From Chloroflexota bacterium (GTDB lineage: Bacteria; Chloroflexota; Anaerolineae; B4-G1; SLSP01), in contig JAKJAB010000078.1 in the NCBI GenBank assembly GCA_022707725.1, forward strand, positions 1 through 12,774: DNA of 12,774 bases, read 5' to 3'. A program made the position numbers and the translations under genes. The notes below the pieces were generated by a model. The model saw only the letters and a list, made by a program, of their open reading frames with translations. It did no database searches and was not told the origin of the DNA. Below, piece after piece: positions 1 to 7,995 of the stretch (within the stretch, counting starts at the first letter, position 1; every line of letters starts with the position of its first letter).

Positions 1-1171
1 TGTCGGCATCCGCCCCTAGCACTTGCGCCAGCACGCGCCGCCAACGAGGTGAAGCGGGCGACTTCAACAGGGCGCGCGCTACATAGCCAACATCCAACAG
101 ATGAAAGAATGCTGGATGAAATTGTTCCGGCCTTTTGCCAGTTTTCCCCCAACACTGTAACAGGTATGTCATTTTTGGGTCTTGAGTGGTAGCTTGAATT
201 CCATACACCTTCTCCATCCGCCGCACCTCCTTCACCACCGCCTCCCGCACCCCCTCCGGTTCCAAAACCTCCACATCTCCACCCCATCCACGAATCCAGG
301 GCAACATCTCGCGCGGTTCGGCAATCTGCGCCTCCCACAGCAGGTAGCCGTCCGGCTGCGGCGTCGTCACGGCGCTGCGATGCCAGCGCGTTTCCTGTAC
401 GCGCGCCGCCACATTCGGGTGAAAACGCAAGCGCACCGTTACTGGCGTCTGCTCGGTGTACCAGATGCCCCAGGCGTCGGCGAGTAGTGCGCGCGCGTCG
501 AACTCTGCCGGAATGGTGTAGGAATCTTCTAACAACTTGACGGCGCGGATGCGCTCTACTTTGAACGTGCGCAACCCGCCTGGCGGCTCGCGCCAGCCAA
601 TCGTGTGCGTGGATTGGCCCACAGCGTAGGGTTCTACGAAATAGGGCGCGAAGGTGTATTCGGTGATGCTTTGGTCAGGCAACTGGTGCTTAAGATGCAC
701 TTTGCGGCCCAACGACCAGGCACGAGTCAACGTTTCCAGCGCATCCAGATACACCGGGTCGTGATAGCGCGCCGCGTCGTCCATCACGTCTGCCGAATCC
801 TTGAGATGCGCCGAGATGAGCGGGGCCAATTTCTCCAAAGCGATCCCCAACTTGCGCAGCGCCGCCGCCGCGTGGGGATTCTGCTTATCCGTACTCGTCG
901 CCATCAACCGCGCCGCCAGGTGTAGGGACAGTGCTTCGTGAAGTGTAAAACGGACATTGACCAGGTAGCCGTCGCGGTCAATTTTCCAACGATCTTCATC
1001 CGAGTCATCGATATAGATGTGTTTGGGCAGGCTATCCAGATAACGTCCCACGGTACCGCGATGCACACCGAGTTTGCGGCCTAGTTCTGCAGCTGTTAGC
1101 CCGGCAGGATGTGCTAGTAATAGGGCTTCAATTTTCAACAAACGGTCGGCTTTAGTGTCGGCGTGACCCAT
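1..1171 (-). CDS. HTH-WYL regulator fused in frame to Cas3 (N-terminal part, runs off window)
   Basis: The reading frame opens at ATG 1171-1169 and stays open to position 1, giving at least 390 residues with no stop. A GGAAAGGAG Shine-Dalgarno lies just upstream. Residues about 8-48 form a helix-turn-helix. Residues about 140-240 are a WYL domain, although the WYL motif itself is degenerate (STHTIG at 187-192). Residues about 244-320 match the WYL C-terminal extension (WCX), ending at KVYG. After a linker of about 10 residues, residues 334-390 read like the start of Cas3: WGK at 341-343, then HPAFFHLLDV with H352, H357 and D360. This corresponds to the first metal-binding histidine region of the Cas3 HD nuclease and resembles the E. 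coli Cas3 N-terminus (WGK, then HLLIYHCLDV). WYL proteins are known CRISPR regulators, and Cas3 is the nuclease-helicase of type I interference. The internal ATG at 172 has no Shine-Dalgarno, so a single fusion protein is likelier than two genes. I am confident of WYL and fairly confident of the Cas3 match; the rest of Cas3 lies outside the window. Confidence 0.82.
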   Translation of the reverse strand, partial: MGHADTKADRLLKIEALLLAHPAGLTAAELGRKLGVHRGTVGRYLDSLPKHIYIDDSDEDRWKIDRDGYLVNVRFTLHEALSLHLAARLMATSTDKQNPHAAAALRKLGIALEKLAPLISAHLKDSADVMDDAARYHDPVYLDALETLTRAWSLGRKVHLKHQLPDQSITEYTFAPYFVEPYAVGQSTHTIGWREPPGGLRTFKVERIRAVKLLEDSYTIPAEFDARALLADAWGIWYTEQTPVTVRLRFHPNVAARVQETRWHRSAVTTPQPDGYLLWEAQIAEPREMLPWIRGWGGDVEVLEPEGVREAVVKEVRRMEKVYGIQATTQDPKMTYLLQCWGKTGKRPEQFHPAFFHLLDVGYVARALLKSPASPRWRRVLAQVLGADAD

Positions 1172-1203
1172 TTTGCTCCTTTCCTACAACAGTGGTTCTC
1201 TTT

Positions 1204-1231
1204 GTTATAGAATAACATAGATATTCGTCAA
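1204..1231 (-). promoter_or_regulatory. Putative sigma70-type promoter of the WYL-cas3 gene
   Basis: Read on the minus strand, TTGACG (1231-1226) and TATAAC (1209-1204) are separated by 16 nt. They lie about 35 nt upstream of the WYL start codon. A 5-bp inverted repeat, GTTAT-aga-ATAAC (1204-1216), overlaps the -10 box and could be an operator. This is pattern matching only; no transcript evidence is available. Confidence 0.5.
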
Positions 1232-1257
1232 ATCCCGCAACAACTGCGCACGAATTT

Positions 1258-1467
1258 CTACTTTTCCCGCTTGAACGGCCATAATCCGCCGCGCTTATCC
1301 TCGCTGTAAAGGAATCCGGCCTCTTCCAGGCTCGGCAAGCGGCGCGTGACGGTCGAACGGGCCACTCCTAATTGCTGAGCAATTTCTACCGGGCGAATTC
1401 CCGGCTGTTGGCGAATCAGGCGATCCATCTCCACAAATGCTGTTTGGTTTTTGCTCCAGAAAGGCAT
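1258..1467 (-). CDS. Small winged helix-turn-helix DNA-binding protein
   Basis: This 69-residue protein is nearly all DNA-binding domain. Residues about 12-23 form helix 1. Residues 24-50 form a helix-turn-helix with a recognition helix around ARSTVTRRLPSLEEAGFL, and residues 52-65 look like a beta wing with a GG turn ending in WPF. The pattern fits MarR/ArsR/Lrp-like winged helices, such as those that bind DNA as dimers. There is no sensor domain or membrane segment. The start ATG 1467-1465 is supported by a GGAGG about 7 nt upstream. Two inverted repeats lie directly upstream, suggesting autoregulation. Its stop is 86 nt before the WYL-cas3 start on the same strand, so it may also control that gene. 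The family is recognised only at fold level and the target is inferred. Confidence 0.75.
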   Translation of the reverse strand: MPFWSKNQTAFVEMDRLIRQQPGIRPVEIAQQLGVARSTVTRRLPSLEEAGFLYSEDKRGGLWPFKREK

Positions 1468-1482
1468 TTCACACCTCCATCG

Positions 1483-1498
1483 TGAAAGTATGCTTTCA
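1483..1498. promoter_or_regulatory. Inverted repeat, candidate operator of the winged-helix gene
   Basis: TGAAAG-tatg-CTTTCA is a perfect 6-bp inverted repeat with a 4-nt spacer. It lies about 15 nt upstream of the start codon of the small winged-helix gene, immediately upstream of its Shine-Dalgarno. A dimeric winged-helix regulator could bind here. Confidence 0.4.
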
Positions 1499-1512
1499 GG
1501 ATAGAGGATGCG

Positions 1513-1531
1513 TGTTGCGAGTAACGCAACA
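1513..1531. promoter_or_regulatory. Inverted repeat, second candidate operator
   Basis: TGTTGCG-agtaa-CGCAACA is a perfect 7-bp inverted repeat with a 5-nt spacer in the spacer upstream of the winged-helix gene. A single half-site, CGCAACA, recurs at 1236-1242, just upstream of the -35 box of the WYL-cas3 gene. I see no convincing -35/-10 pair for the winged-helix gene itself, so the position of this element relative to its promoter is unknown. Confidence 0.4.
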
Positions 1532-1562
1532 GCCTGGCATTATGGTGAGTTATGCTGCAGCG

Positions 1563-1602
1563 TAAAAATAGAGCGGCGTGTCCTATCTGGACGCGCCGCT
1601 CT
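1563..1602 (-). terminator. Intrinsic terminator of the ABC transporter operon
   Basis: On the minus strand a stem of about 14 bp with one G-U pair (1602-1589 with 1583-1570) closes a 5-nt loop and is followed by ATTTTTA (1569-1563). It begins 27 nt after the stop of the last ATPase gene. This marks the end of the transporter operon and separates it from the winged-helix/WYL-cas3 genes. Confidence 0.88.
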
Positions 1603-1629
1603 CTTGTGGGGAAATCTTATCCGTTCACC

Positions 1630-2431
<802 letters not shown>

Positions 2432-2439
<8 letters not shown>

Positions 2440-3448
2440 TTCGATAGGCCTCCCTCAGTTCTTTTTCCGAAAAGATACAGCGGTAAACGCGGCCCCCTTC
2501 GGTACTACGCAGCCCCACCGCATTCACGATACATTCTGGCTGGACGTATTTGCAGCGCTCGGCGAACCGGCAGCCCGACGGCGGATTTTTCAGGTTCGGC
2601 GGCACGCCGGGAATGGCGGTCAGTTTGACCTCCCGCAGTCCTTCTTCGGGCACGATGATGGATCCCATGAGGCCCTTGGAATAGGGATGGAGCGGATCGA
2701 ACACCGCTTCGCGGGCAGCGCCTTTCTCCACAATTTGCCCGGCGTACATAACCATAATGTCATCCGTCACATTGTAAAGCAGCGGAAGTTCATGGGTGAT
2801 GAAGATCAACGAACCCACCAGGCCATCGTGCAACAACTGCCTGATCATCTTGATGACCATCTTCTGTGACGTGACGTCGAGTGCAGAGGATGGCTCATCC
2901 GCAATCAGCACTTTGGGGGACAGTAACACCGATACCGCAATCACCGTCCGTTGTTTCATTCCGCCAGAAAGCTCGACGGGGTATTTTTCCAGGACTTGTG
3001 GTGGAAGCCCCACGGTCTCGAACAGTTTGCAGGCCCGCTCATAAATGGCTTTCTTGTCGGCAGAAGGATCATGGGCGCGAATCACGTCTTCAACGAAGTG
3101 AATGATCTTCTGGGTAGGGTTGAGCGCGTTCATCGCCGCCTGGGGAATATAGGCGATCTCCTTGCCCAAGATTGCCTTACGAACGTCATCCGGATTCATT
3201 CCCGAAATATTGTGTCCATCGACGATGATCTCGCCACTCATATAGTGCAGGGGGGCGAAGTAATAGCCCATCAGGCTGAGGGCGAGCGTGGACTTGCCGC
3301 AGCCGGATTCGCCGGCAATGCCCAAGGACTTGCCTTCCTCGACCTTCAGAGAAACATGGTCAACTGCATAAACACTTTCCCCAAAGCGAGTGATATAGCG
3401 TGTGGTTAGTTCCCTGACCTCTAGCAGTACTTTTCCCATATCATTCAC
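2432..3448 (-). CDS. Opp/Dpp-class ABC transporter ATPase, OppD-type
   Basis: This 338-residue ATPase pairs with the OppF-type subunit. It carries Walker A GESGCGKS (46-53), signature LSGGM (160-164), Walker B VLIADE with D184/E185, D-loop SALD and H-loop H219. The C-terminal extension (about 265-335) is the oligopeptide/dipeptide transporter tail: HPYSKGL, the GVPPNL segment, and cysteines C293, C299, C306 and C324. In related DppD proteins such cysteines bind an iron-sulphur cluster. The listed GTG start (3448) directly follows the permease TAG stop. An alternative ATG at 3439 gives 335 residues and sits 5 nt after an AGGTGA. Both are plausible and differ by three residues. Function as a transporter ATPase is certain. 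Confidence 0.94.
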
Positions 3449-4699
3449 CTAGTCCCTCAGCGCCGGGTTGAATACCTGATCAAGGCCGGTATTCATCAAG
3501 TTCATCGAGAAGGTAATCAACGCGATGGTCACGAGCACGGGGATGTACGCCCACCATTTCCCCAGGGTATGGGCATAGTAAATCATGGCCCAGTTCATCA
3601 TCAGCCCCAATGTCGGCACCTCGGTGGTTCTTGGCCCCAACCCCAGAATGGACAACCCGGCCTCCGCCAGGATGGCGGAGGAAATTTGCAGAATCATGGC
3701 CATCACGACGTAGGAAGCGATGTACGGCAGAATGTCGTTGAGGATGATGTGCACGATGGAGTGCCCGGACAGTTTCGACAGGTTGACATGGTCGCGGTTG
3801 CGTAGCGAAATCACTTGCGCGCGCACGGCTCTGGTCGTCCAATACCAGGAGGTTAGCCCAATCACGATCGCGATGGTGGTAGCGCCGCGTCGTTCTTGTC
3901 CGATGCTGAATGAAATCAAGATCAACAACACCAGGCCGGGGATGACGGTAAAGAGGTTGGTGAAGAACATAATGATGTCATCCACTATGCCGCCGATATA
4001 ACCGGCCAGCAATCCTAGCGTCAGACCGATCGAGGTGGCGATGATACCGGCGACAAAACCGATCTGCAATGAGACACGGGCGGCTGCAATTAGCTCTGTC
4101 AGCACATCCCGCCCAAAGTTATCAGTACCCAGCGGCAGAAGGCGCACATTCGCCACCTTGTTGGCATTGACGAAGTCCGATTGCGCGACAACGCTTTTCT
4201 CCTCAAGCGCCCCCGTGGTTGGATTTTTTACAGCAATGATGGCTGCCTCTGTGGCTAGAAGTCCCTCAAGCGAGGCATTGAGCCGGATATAGTAATTGCG
4301 CCTGGCATTGGTCATTCCCGCGATCTGCGTCTTGGGGTCGAAATGGGTTTCCCATAGCTCCAGAAGCAGCGCGGTATCCTCTATGTCAATTTCATCCTCA
4401 GGGATCCCGACGGCTACCAGCCATTCTTTCATCGCCAGGCGATCATCGCTGTTCAACCTGCTGGCAATGCGCTTGGCCGCAGCGCCTTCCAGATTCAAGG
4501 TGTATTTTGGGGCAATTATGCTGTCATAGACATTGACATAGATGCCAGGTTCGAAAAAAGTACCTTGAGCGATGATGGCAAGGGGAGGATCGGGAATGAC
4601 CAAGGGATAAATGATGACGATCAGTAGAATTGCCACCAGAATGGAAAAGCCGAAAATAAACTTACCAGAGCGGAAGACTTGTTGAAGGGTATGTTTCAT
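3449..4699 (-). CDS. Opp/Dpp-class ABC permease, OppC-type, with enlarged first extracytoplasmic loop
   Basis: One of the two membrane subunits of the importer, 416 residues. TM1 is at about 14-35. The canonical permease core starts at LGTDNFGRDVL (190-200) and has about five further membrane segments to residue 405. The EAA-loop region that contacts the ATPase lies at about 303-325 (NRDHVNLSKLSG through DILP). Typical DppC/OppC proteins are about 280-310 residues. Here roughly 120 extra residues (about 45-185) lie between TM1 and the core, on the outer face of the membrane and facing the binding protein. This segment contains an acidic helical stretch (100-120). It follows the OppB-type gene by 14 nt, with AAGGA about 8 nt before ATG 4699. 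Confidence 0.93.
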   Translation of the reverse strand: MKHTLQQVFRSGKFIFGFSILVAILLIVIIYPLVIPDPPLAIIAQGTFFEPGIYVNVYDSIIAPKYTLNLEGAAAKRIASRLNSDDRLAMKEWLVAVGIPEDEIDIEDTALLLELWETHFDPKTQIAGMTNARRNYYIRLNASLEGLLATEAAIIAVKNPTTGALEEKSVVAQSDFVNANKVANVRLLPLGTDNFGRDVLTELIAAARVSLQIGFVAGIIATSIGLTLGLLAGYIGGIVDDIIMFFTNLFTVIPGLVLLILISFSIGQERRGATTIAIVIGLTSWYWTTRAVRAQVISLRNRDHVNLSKLSGHSIVHIILNDILPYIASYVVMAMILQISSAILAEAGLSILGLGPRTTEVPTLGLMMNWAMIYYAHTLGKWWAYIPVLVTIALITFSMNLMNTGLDQVFNPALRD

Positions 4700-4713
4700 G
4701 GCGTCATCCTTTC

Positions 4714-5721
4714 TTAATCGGCCTGCACCGCTTTGATGCGTGGGTCGATGAAACCGTAAAGGATCTCAATGGTGAAGTTGGCGATCAACACCATGATCGT
4801 GATCATCAAAGTAGACGCTGAGATCAGCGGATAATCCTGTCCCATGACACCGTTCAAGAGGGTGTACCCAATTCCCGGATAGCTGAAAACGATCTCCGCT
4901 ACCAGCGCGCCGCCGGCCATAGTGCCGAGTGCCATCGCCAGACCGGTAATCTGCGGAAGCATAGCATTTCTGAACACGTAACCGATGATCTTCCGATCTT
5001 TGATGCCCATAAAACGGGCGTACTTTACGTAATCCGCGTTCAGCTCATAGATGGCCATGGAGCGCATCCCAATCGCCTGCCCGCCGATAGACACCAGAAC
5101 GATAGACCAGAACGGCAGTTGGTAATGGGTAATCACGGACCAAATAAATCGCCAATCAAATCTAGGAATCAGATCAAACCCATAACCGCCTGAGGTGGGG
5201 AACCATTCCAATGTGACGCCAAAGATGACCATAAGAATAACAGCCATACCAAATGCCGGGAAATTGCTCGCAAAAATGCTGATGGGCATAAGGACTTTAT
5301 CAAATCCCTTCTTGAGGTAGGCCGCCAGCGCGCCCAGTGTGTTCCCGATCAGCCAGCCGGTGATAATCGCCGGAAACTGCAGCGCTATCGTCCAGCCGAT
5401 GGAAGATTTGATCGCGTCGGCCACTGTGCGGGGATACATACTGATGGAGTAACCAAAATCACCCCGCAACACATTTCTCATATAGATGAAAAACTGTTCG
5501 ACCATGGGTTTATTGGTGCCGAACAATTCCGTGTACTGCTGGTAAATTGCCCGTACCCCGGTCGCATCGCTCATCCCTTGGGCCATTCTTGCGACGATGG
5601 CTGCCACAGGGTCTCCGGGCATCAGGCGGGGCAAGATAAAATTCAGGATGAAGGCGAAAACTAACGTGACGAGGAACCAACCCAATTTGTTGAAGAAATA
5701 CTTCCGATATCCTTTCAACAC
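4714..5721 (-). CDS. Opp/Dpp-class ABC permease, OppB-type
   Basis: The partner permease, 335 residues, with about six membrane segments. Family marks are the N-terminal TM followed by LPRLMPGDP (30-38), RGDFGYS (86-92), the EAA loop region DYVKYARFMGI through FRNAMLP (230-256), the VFSYPGIG segment (278-285) and the C-terminal YGFIDPRIK (322-330). The start is GTG 5721-5719, read through AGGAGG 4 nt upstream; a TTG one codon later would have similarly good spacing. It is the first gene after the binding-protein gene, from which it is separated by a strong hairpin, so its level may be set by read-through. Confidence 0.94.
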   Translation of the reverse strand: MLKGYRKYFFNKLGWFLVTLVFAFILNFILPRLMPGDPVAAIVARMAQGMSDATGVRAIYQQYTELFGTNKPMVEQFFIYMRNVLRGDFGYSISMYPRTVADAIKSSIGWTIALQFPAIITGWLIGNTLGALAAYLKKGFDKVLMPISIFASNFPAFGMAVILMVIFGVTLEWFPTSGGYGFDLIPRFDWRFIWSVITHYQLPFWSIVLVSIGGQAIGMRSMAIYELNADYVKYARFMGIKDRKIIGYVFRNAMLPQITGLAMALGTMAGGALVAEIVFSYPGIGYTLLNGVMGQDYPLISASTLMITIMVLIANFTIEILYGFIDPRIKAVQAD

Positions 5722-5745
5722 AACACCTCCTGAGACCCATTTAGG

Positions 5746-5783
5746 AAACAGCCATGTTCCAGATTAGCGGAACATGGCTGTTT
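5746..5783 (-). terminator. Intercistronic hairpin between binding-protein and permease genes
   Basis: A perfect 15-bp stem (5746-5760 with 5769-5783) with an 8-nt loop lies between the SBP stop and the permease start. On the minus strand the stem ends in TTT and is then followed by CCTAAA, so it lacks a proper U-tract. It is likelier an mRNA-stabilising or partial attenuation hairpin than a full terminator. Such hairpins commonly keep binding protein in excess over permeases. On the plus strand it would be followed by TT only. Confidence 0.65.
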
Positions 5784-5798
5784 TTGACGCATTACGGT

Positions 5799-7745
5799 TT
5801 ACGGATTAACGAGGGTGATGTTGTAGAGACACGCGATACCCCAACCGTCTGTGCAGTCCAGCGGCGGGACGGGCGGCTTGCTGCCATCATCCTGGTGCGG
5901 GAAGTTGGTCCACACCGTCTCGTTTACAGCATGGAACGATTGCGGGCGATACATGAGCGTGAAGGAGGGAATATCGGTCAGGTAAATCTTGACCAATTCC
6001 GTGTACATTTCCTTCAGTTTGGCAGCGTCGGTTTCGCCAGGGATCGCCTTGATCAGTTCGTCCGCACGCGGGTTGACGTACTGACCCCAGTTACCGCTCC
6101 AGTTGCTCGCCATCCCCACCCACTCAGAGCTCATCATGTTGCGGATACGACCCCACGGCATGGTGGGGCCAGCGCCGGCGCTCCACATCATGAAGATGTC
6201 GTAGCCTTCGGGCAGCGGGGCGTCGGACTTGGTGACGACGGTCTGATACACGGACCATTCGGGGTAGTTGGTGGTGATGTCGATGCCGATCTTCTTGCCG
6301 GCGGCAGCCACCACTTCGATGGCGGCCTGCCAGTCGGACCACCCGTTGGGGCAGGTGGCGATGTAGCTGAGCTTCTTGCCGTTGTACTCGCGCCAACCAT
6401 CGCCGTCGGTATCCTTGATCCCGGCCGCGTCCAGCAGAGCCTTGGCGCCTTCGATGTCATTGCCGGCCCACTGCAGGTCTTTCACTGCATCGTGATTGTA
6501 CATCGCTTGCTCGCCGGGGGTTGGGTTCATGAGGGAGCGCGGCACCTGATCGAAGGTGGCCGATTGGTTGGTCATCGCATTGGCAATGATGGTGGGGTAG
6601 TCAACCGCAATGGCGATGGCCTTGCGCACCGCGATCTGGTCCAAACCGTAGGACTTCAGGTTGTAGAAAGCGGTAGGGAGGCTGGCCCCAATGCCGTAGG
6701 GCGGTTCTGGCAGGTAGGTGGAGATGGGCAGACCATAGCTTTCCCACAGCAGTTGAATGTTGGAGTTGAACTGCTGGCTGACGTCCACTTCACCCTTGGC
6801 CAACGCCACCGAACCGGCGGCGTTATCCTTGAAGATGACGTGCGCCAGGTATTTCGGCACGGGCAGCTTGCCCCACATGCTCTTATCCTGCCCCCAGTAG
6901 TTGTCGTCGCGGATGAAGACAACCTTGGTGTCGTCGGCGAAGAACTTGTGGTAAGGCCCAGAGTACACAACATCCTCAGCCGGATCCGCCTTGAGTTTGG
7001 TTTCATCGCCGCCAGTGCGCTCTTCCAATTTCTGCGTCCAGGCTTTCTGGATAACAATGTTGCTGCTCACAAAAGCAGAAACGAGCAGCGGATTGATGGT
7101 TTTGCCGTTCTCATCCAACTTGGCCTTGATCACAACGGTCTTGTCATCAACGGCGACGATATCATCAATGTACTCCTTGTTGCCGGCGCCAACGCCGGTG
7201 TTGTACTTCAGGTGAGTGTCCCACGTATACGCGAAATCCTCCGCGGTTACGGGGGTCCCATCGCTCCACTTGGCGGCGGCCTTGAACTTGAAGGTGATCT
7301 CGGTCATATCGGCGTTCCACGACCAGGGGCCGTCCGCCAGCAGTGGATACTGTTGACCGTCGAGCATGTTGTACAGGTACGGGGTTTCAAACATGGTGGC
7401 GCGGTGGCTATCGCCGCCTGTGCCCATCATCGCGTTGTTGTTGCTGGAGGAGTACGGATTCCAACCAACAACCGCTCCCCACTGTTGACCATTGAAGTAC
7501 AGGGTTTCGTTGCGGGGCAGAGCGCCTTCTTCTGCCTCAGGGGTCACCATAACCTCGACGGTCTTCTCGACGACTTTCTCGACGGTCTTCACGACCTCTA
7601 CTTCTACTTCCTTGACTGTCTCGACAGTCTCTTTGACCACAACGGTCTCGACGATTCTTTCGGGGGTCGGGGTTGCGCAGGCGGTCATCATCATACTCAA
7701 CACCACGATCGCCCCAAGCATCGCCATCAACTTCTTGCGTAACAT
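5799..7745 (-). CDS. Extracellular solute-binding lipoprotein, family 5 (OppA/DppA-like), probably sugar-binding
   Basis: This 648-residue ligand-binding component delivers substrate to the permeases. A lipoprotein signal peptide precedes the lipobox MTAC with lipidated Cys23. Residues 31-67 are a low-complexity Val/Glu/Lys/Thr linker, as seen on many Chloroflexota binding proteins, and it probably spaces the domain from the membrane. The mature SBP_bac_5 domain (about 78-640) has the YFNGQQWG...WNPYSSSNNN start, KWSDGTPVTAEDFAYTW, DNYWG, the AIAVDYPTI helix region and the C-terminal Asp/Trp-rich tail. The opening and the locus with LacI recall cellobiose/beta-glucoside-binding members rather than peptide-binding OppA. 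The start ATG 7745 has AAGGAGG 8-10 nt upstream. It is the first gene of the operon. Confidence 0.93.
   Translation of the reverse strand: MLRKKLMAMLGAIVVLSMMMTACATPTPERIVETVVVKETVETVKEVEVEVVKTVEKVVEKTVEVMVTPEAEEGALPRNETLYFNGQQWGAVVGWNPYSSSNNNAMMGTGGDSHRATMFETPYLYNMLDGQQYPLLADGPWSWNADMTEITFKFKAAAKWSDGTPVTAEDFAYTWDTHLKYNTGVGAGNKEYIDDIVAVDDKTVVIKAKLDENGKTINPLLVSAFVSSNIVIQKAWTQKLEERTGGDETKLKADPAEDVVYSGPYHKFFADDTKVVFIRDDNYWGQDKSMWGKLPVPKYLAHVIFKDNAAGSVALAKGEVDVSQQFNSNIQLLWESYGLPISTYLPEPPYGIGASLPTAFYNLKSYGLDQIAVRKAIAIAVDYPTIIANAMTNQSATFDQVPRSLMNPTPGEQAMYNHDAVKDLQWAGNDIEGAKALLDAAGIKDTDGDGWREYNGKKLSYIATCPNGWSDWQAAIEVVAAAGKKIGIDITTNYPEWSVYQTVVTKSDAPLPEGYDIFMMWSAGAGPTMPWGRIRNMMSSEWVGMASNWSGNWGQYVNPRADELIKAIPGETDAAKLKEMYTELVKIYLTDIPSFTLMYRPQSFHAVNETVWTNFPHQDDGSKPPVPPLDCTDGWGIACLYNITLVNP
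7545..7655 (-). repeat. Low-complexity repeat encoding the binding-protein linker
   Basis: Imperfect short tandem units, read on the plus strand as variants of CTCGACGGTCTT, encode residues 31-67 of the binding protein (ETV/EKV/EVE-type units). Such tracts can change length by slippage while keeping the frame. Confidence 0.6.
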
Positions 7746-7925
7746 GTGTCTCCTCCTTCTTAGAAATTGATATTTGGGTTTACTGTTAACGAGTGTTTAT
7801 ACCAGAACGTCTTTTTTATTCGATTTATGCATCACCTCCTTTTATCTAAACAAACAGAGAAACTTAAAACTTGCATCGCAGCGAGGTGCCCTAATTGCCT
7901 ATACCTTTGGGTGTTCTGTATGGGC

Positions 7926-7950
7926 AGCGCTTCATTGGAAGCGCTTCCAA
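7926..7950. promoter_or_regulatory. LacI-family operator (overlapping palindromes)
   Basis: TTGGAAGCGCTTCCAA (7935-7950) is a perfect 16-bp palindrome with the central CG typical of LacI/GalR-family operators. A second inverted repeat, AGCGCTTC-attg-GAAGCGCT (7926-7945), overlaps it, so three half-sites are packed together. The block lies about 13 nt downstream of the -10 box of the transporter promoter, where bound repressor would block transcription. The adjacent LacI gene is the obvious regulator (inferred). Confidence 0.85.
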
Positions 7951-7962
7951 AGACATACCCAT

Positions 7963-7991
7963 ACTATACCGCCATAATAAAAGTTTGTCAA
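7963..7991 (-). promoter_or_regulatory. Sigma70-type promoter of the transporter operon
   Basis: On the minus strand TTGACA (7991-7986), a 17-nt spacer and TATAGT (7968-7963) form a near-consensus promoter. It starts 5 nt after the LacI stop codon. The predicted start is near 7956, leaving a leader of about 210 nt before the SBP start. That leader holds the operator and a mostly AT-rich stretch in which I see no further gene. Confidence 0.85.
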
Positions 7992-7995
7992 GAAG

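Noticed and set aside
170..172. Separate cas3 start codon at ATG 172
   Set aside because: No purine-rich Shine-Dalgarno precedes it and there is no stop codon between it and the WYL domain, so a fusion is the simpler reading.
5754..7742. A 662-codon plus-strand open frame opposite the binding-protein gene
   Set aside because: Its product has no recognisable domain and is His/Val/Gly/Arg-rich as expected from an antisense frame. It starts inside the hairpin and exactly mirrors the SBP gene, whose minus-strand product is a clear family 5 lipoprotein.
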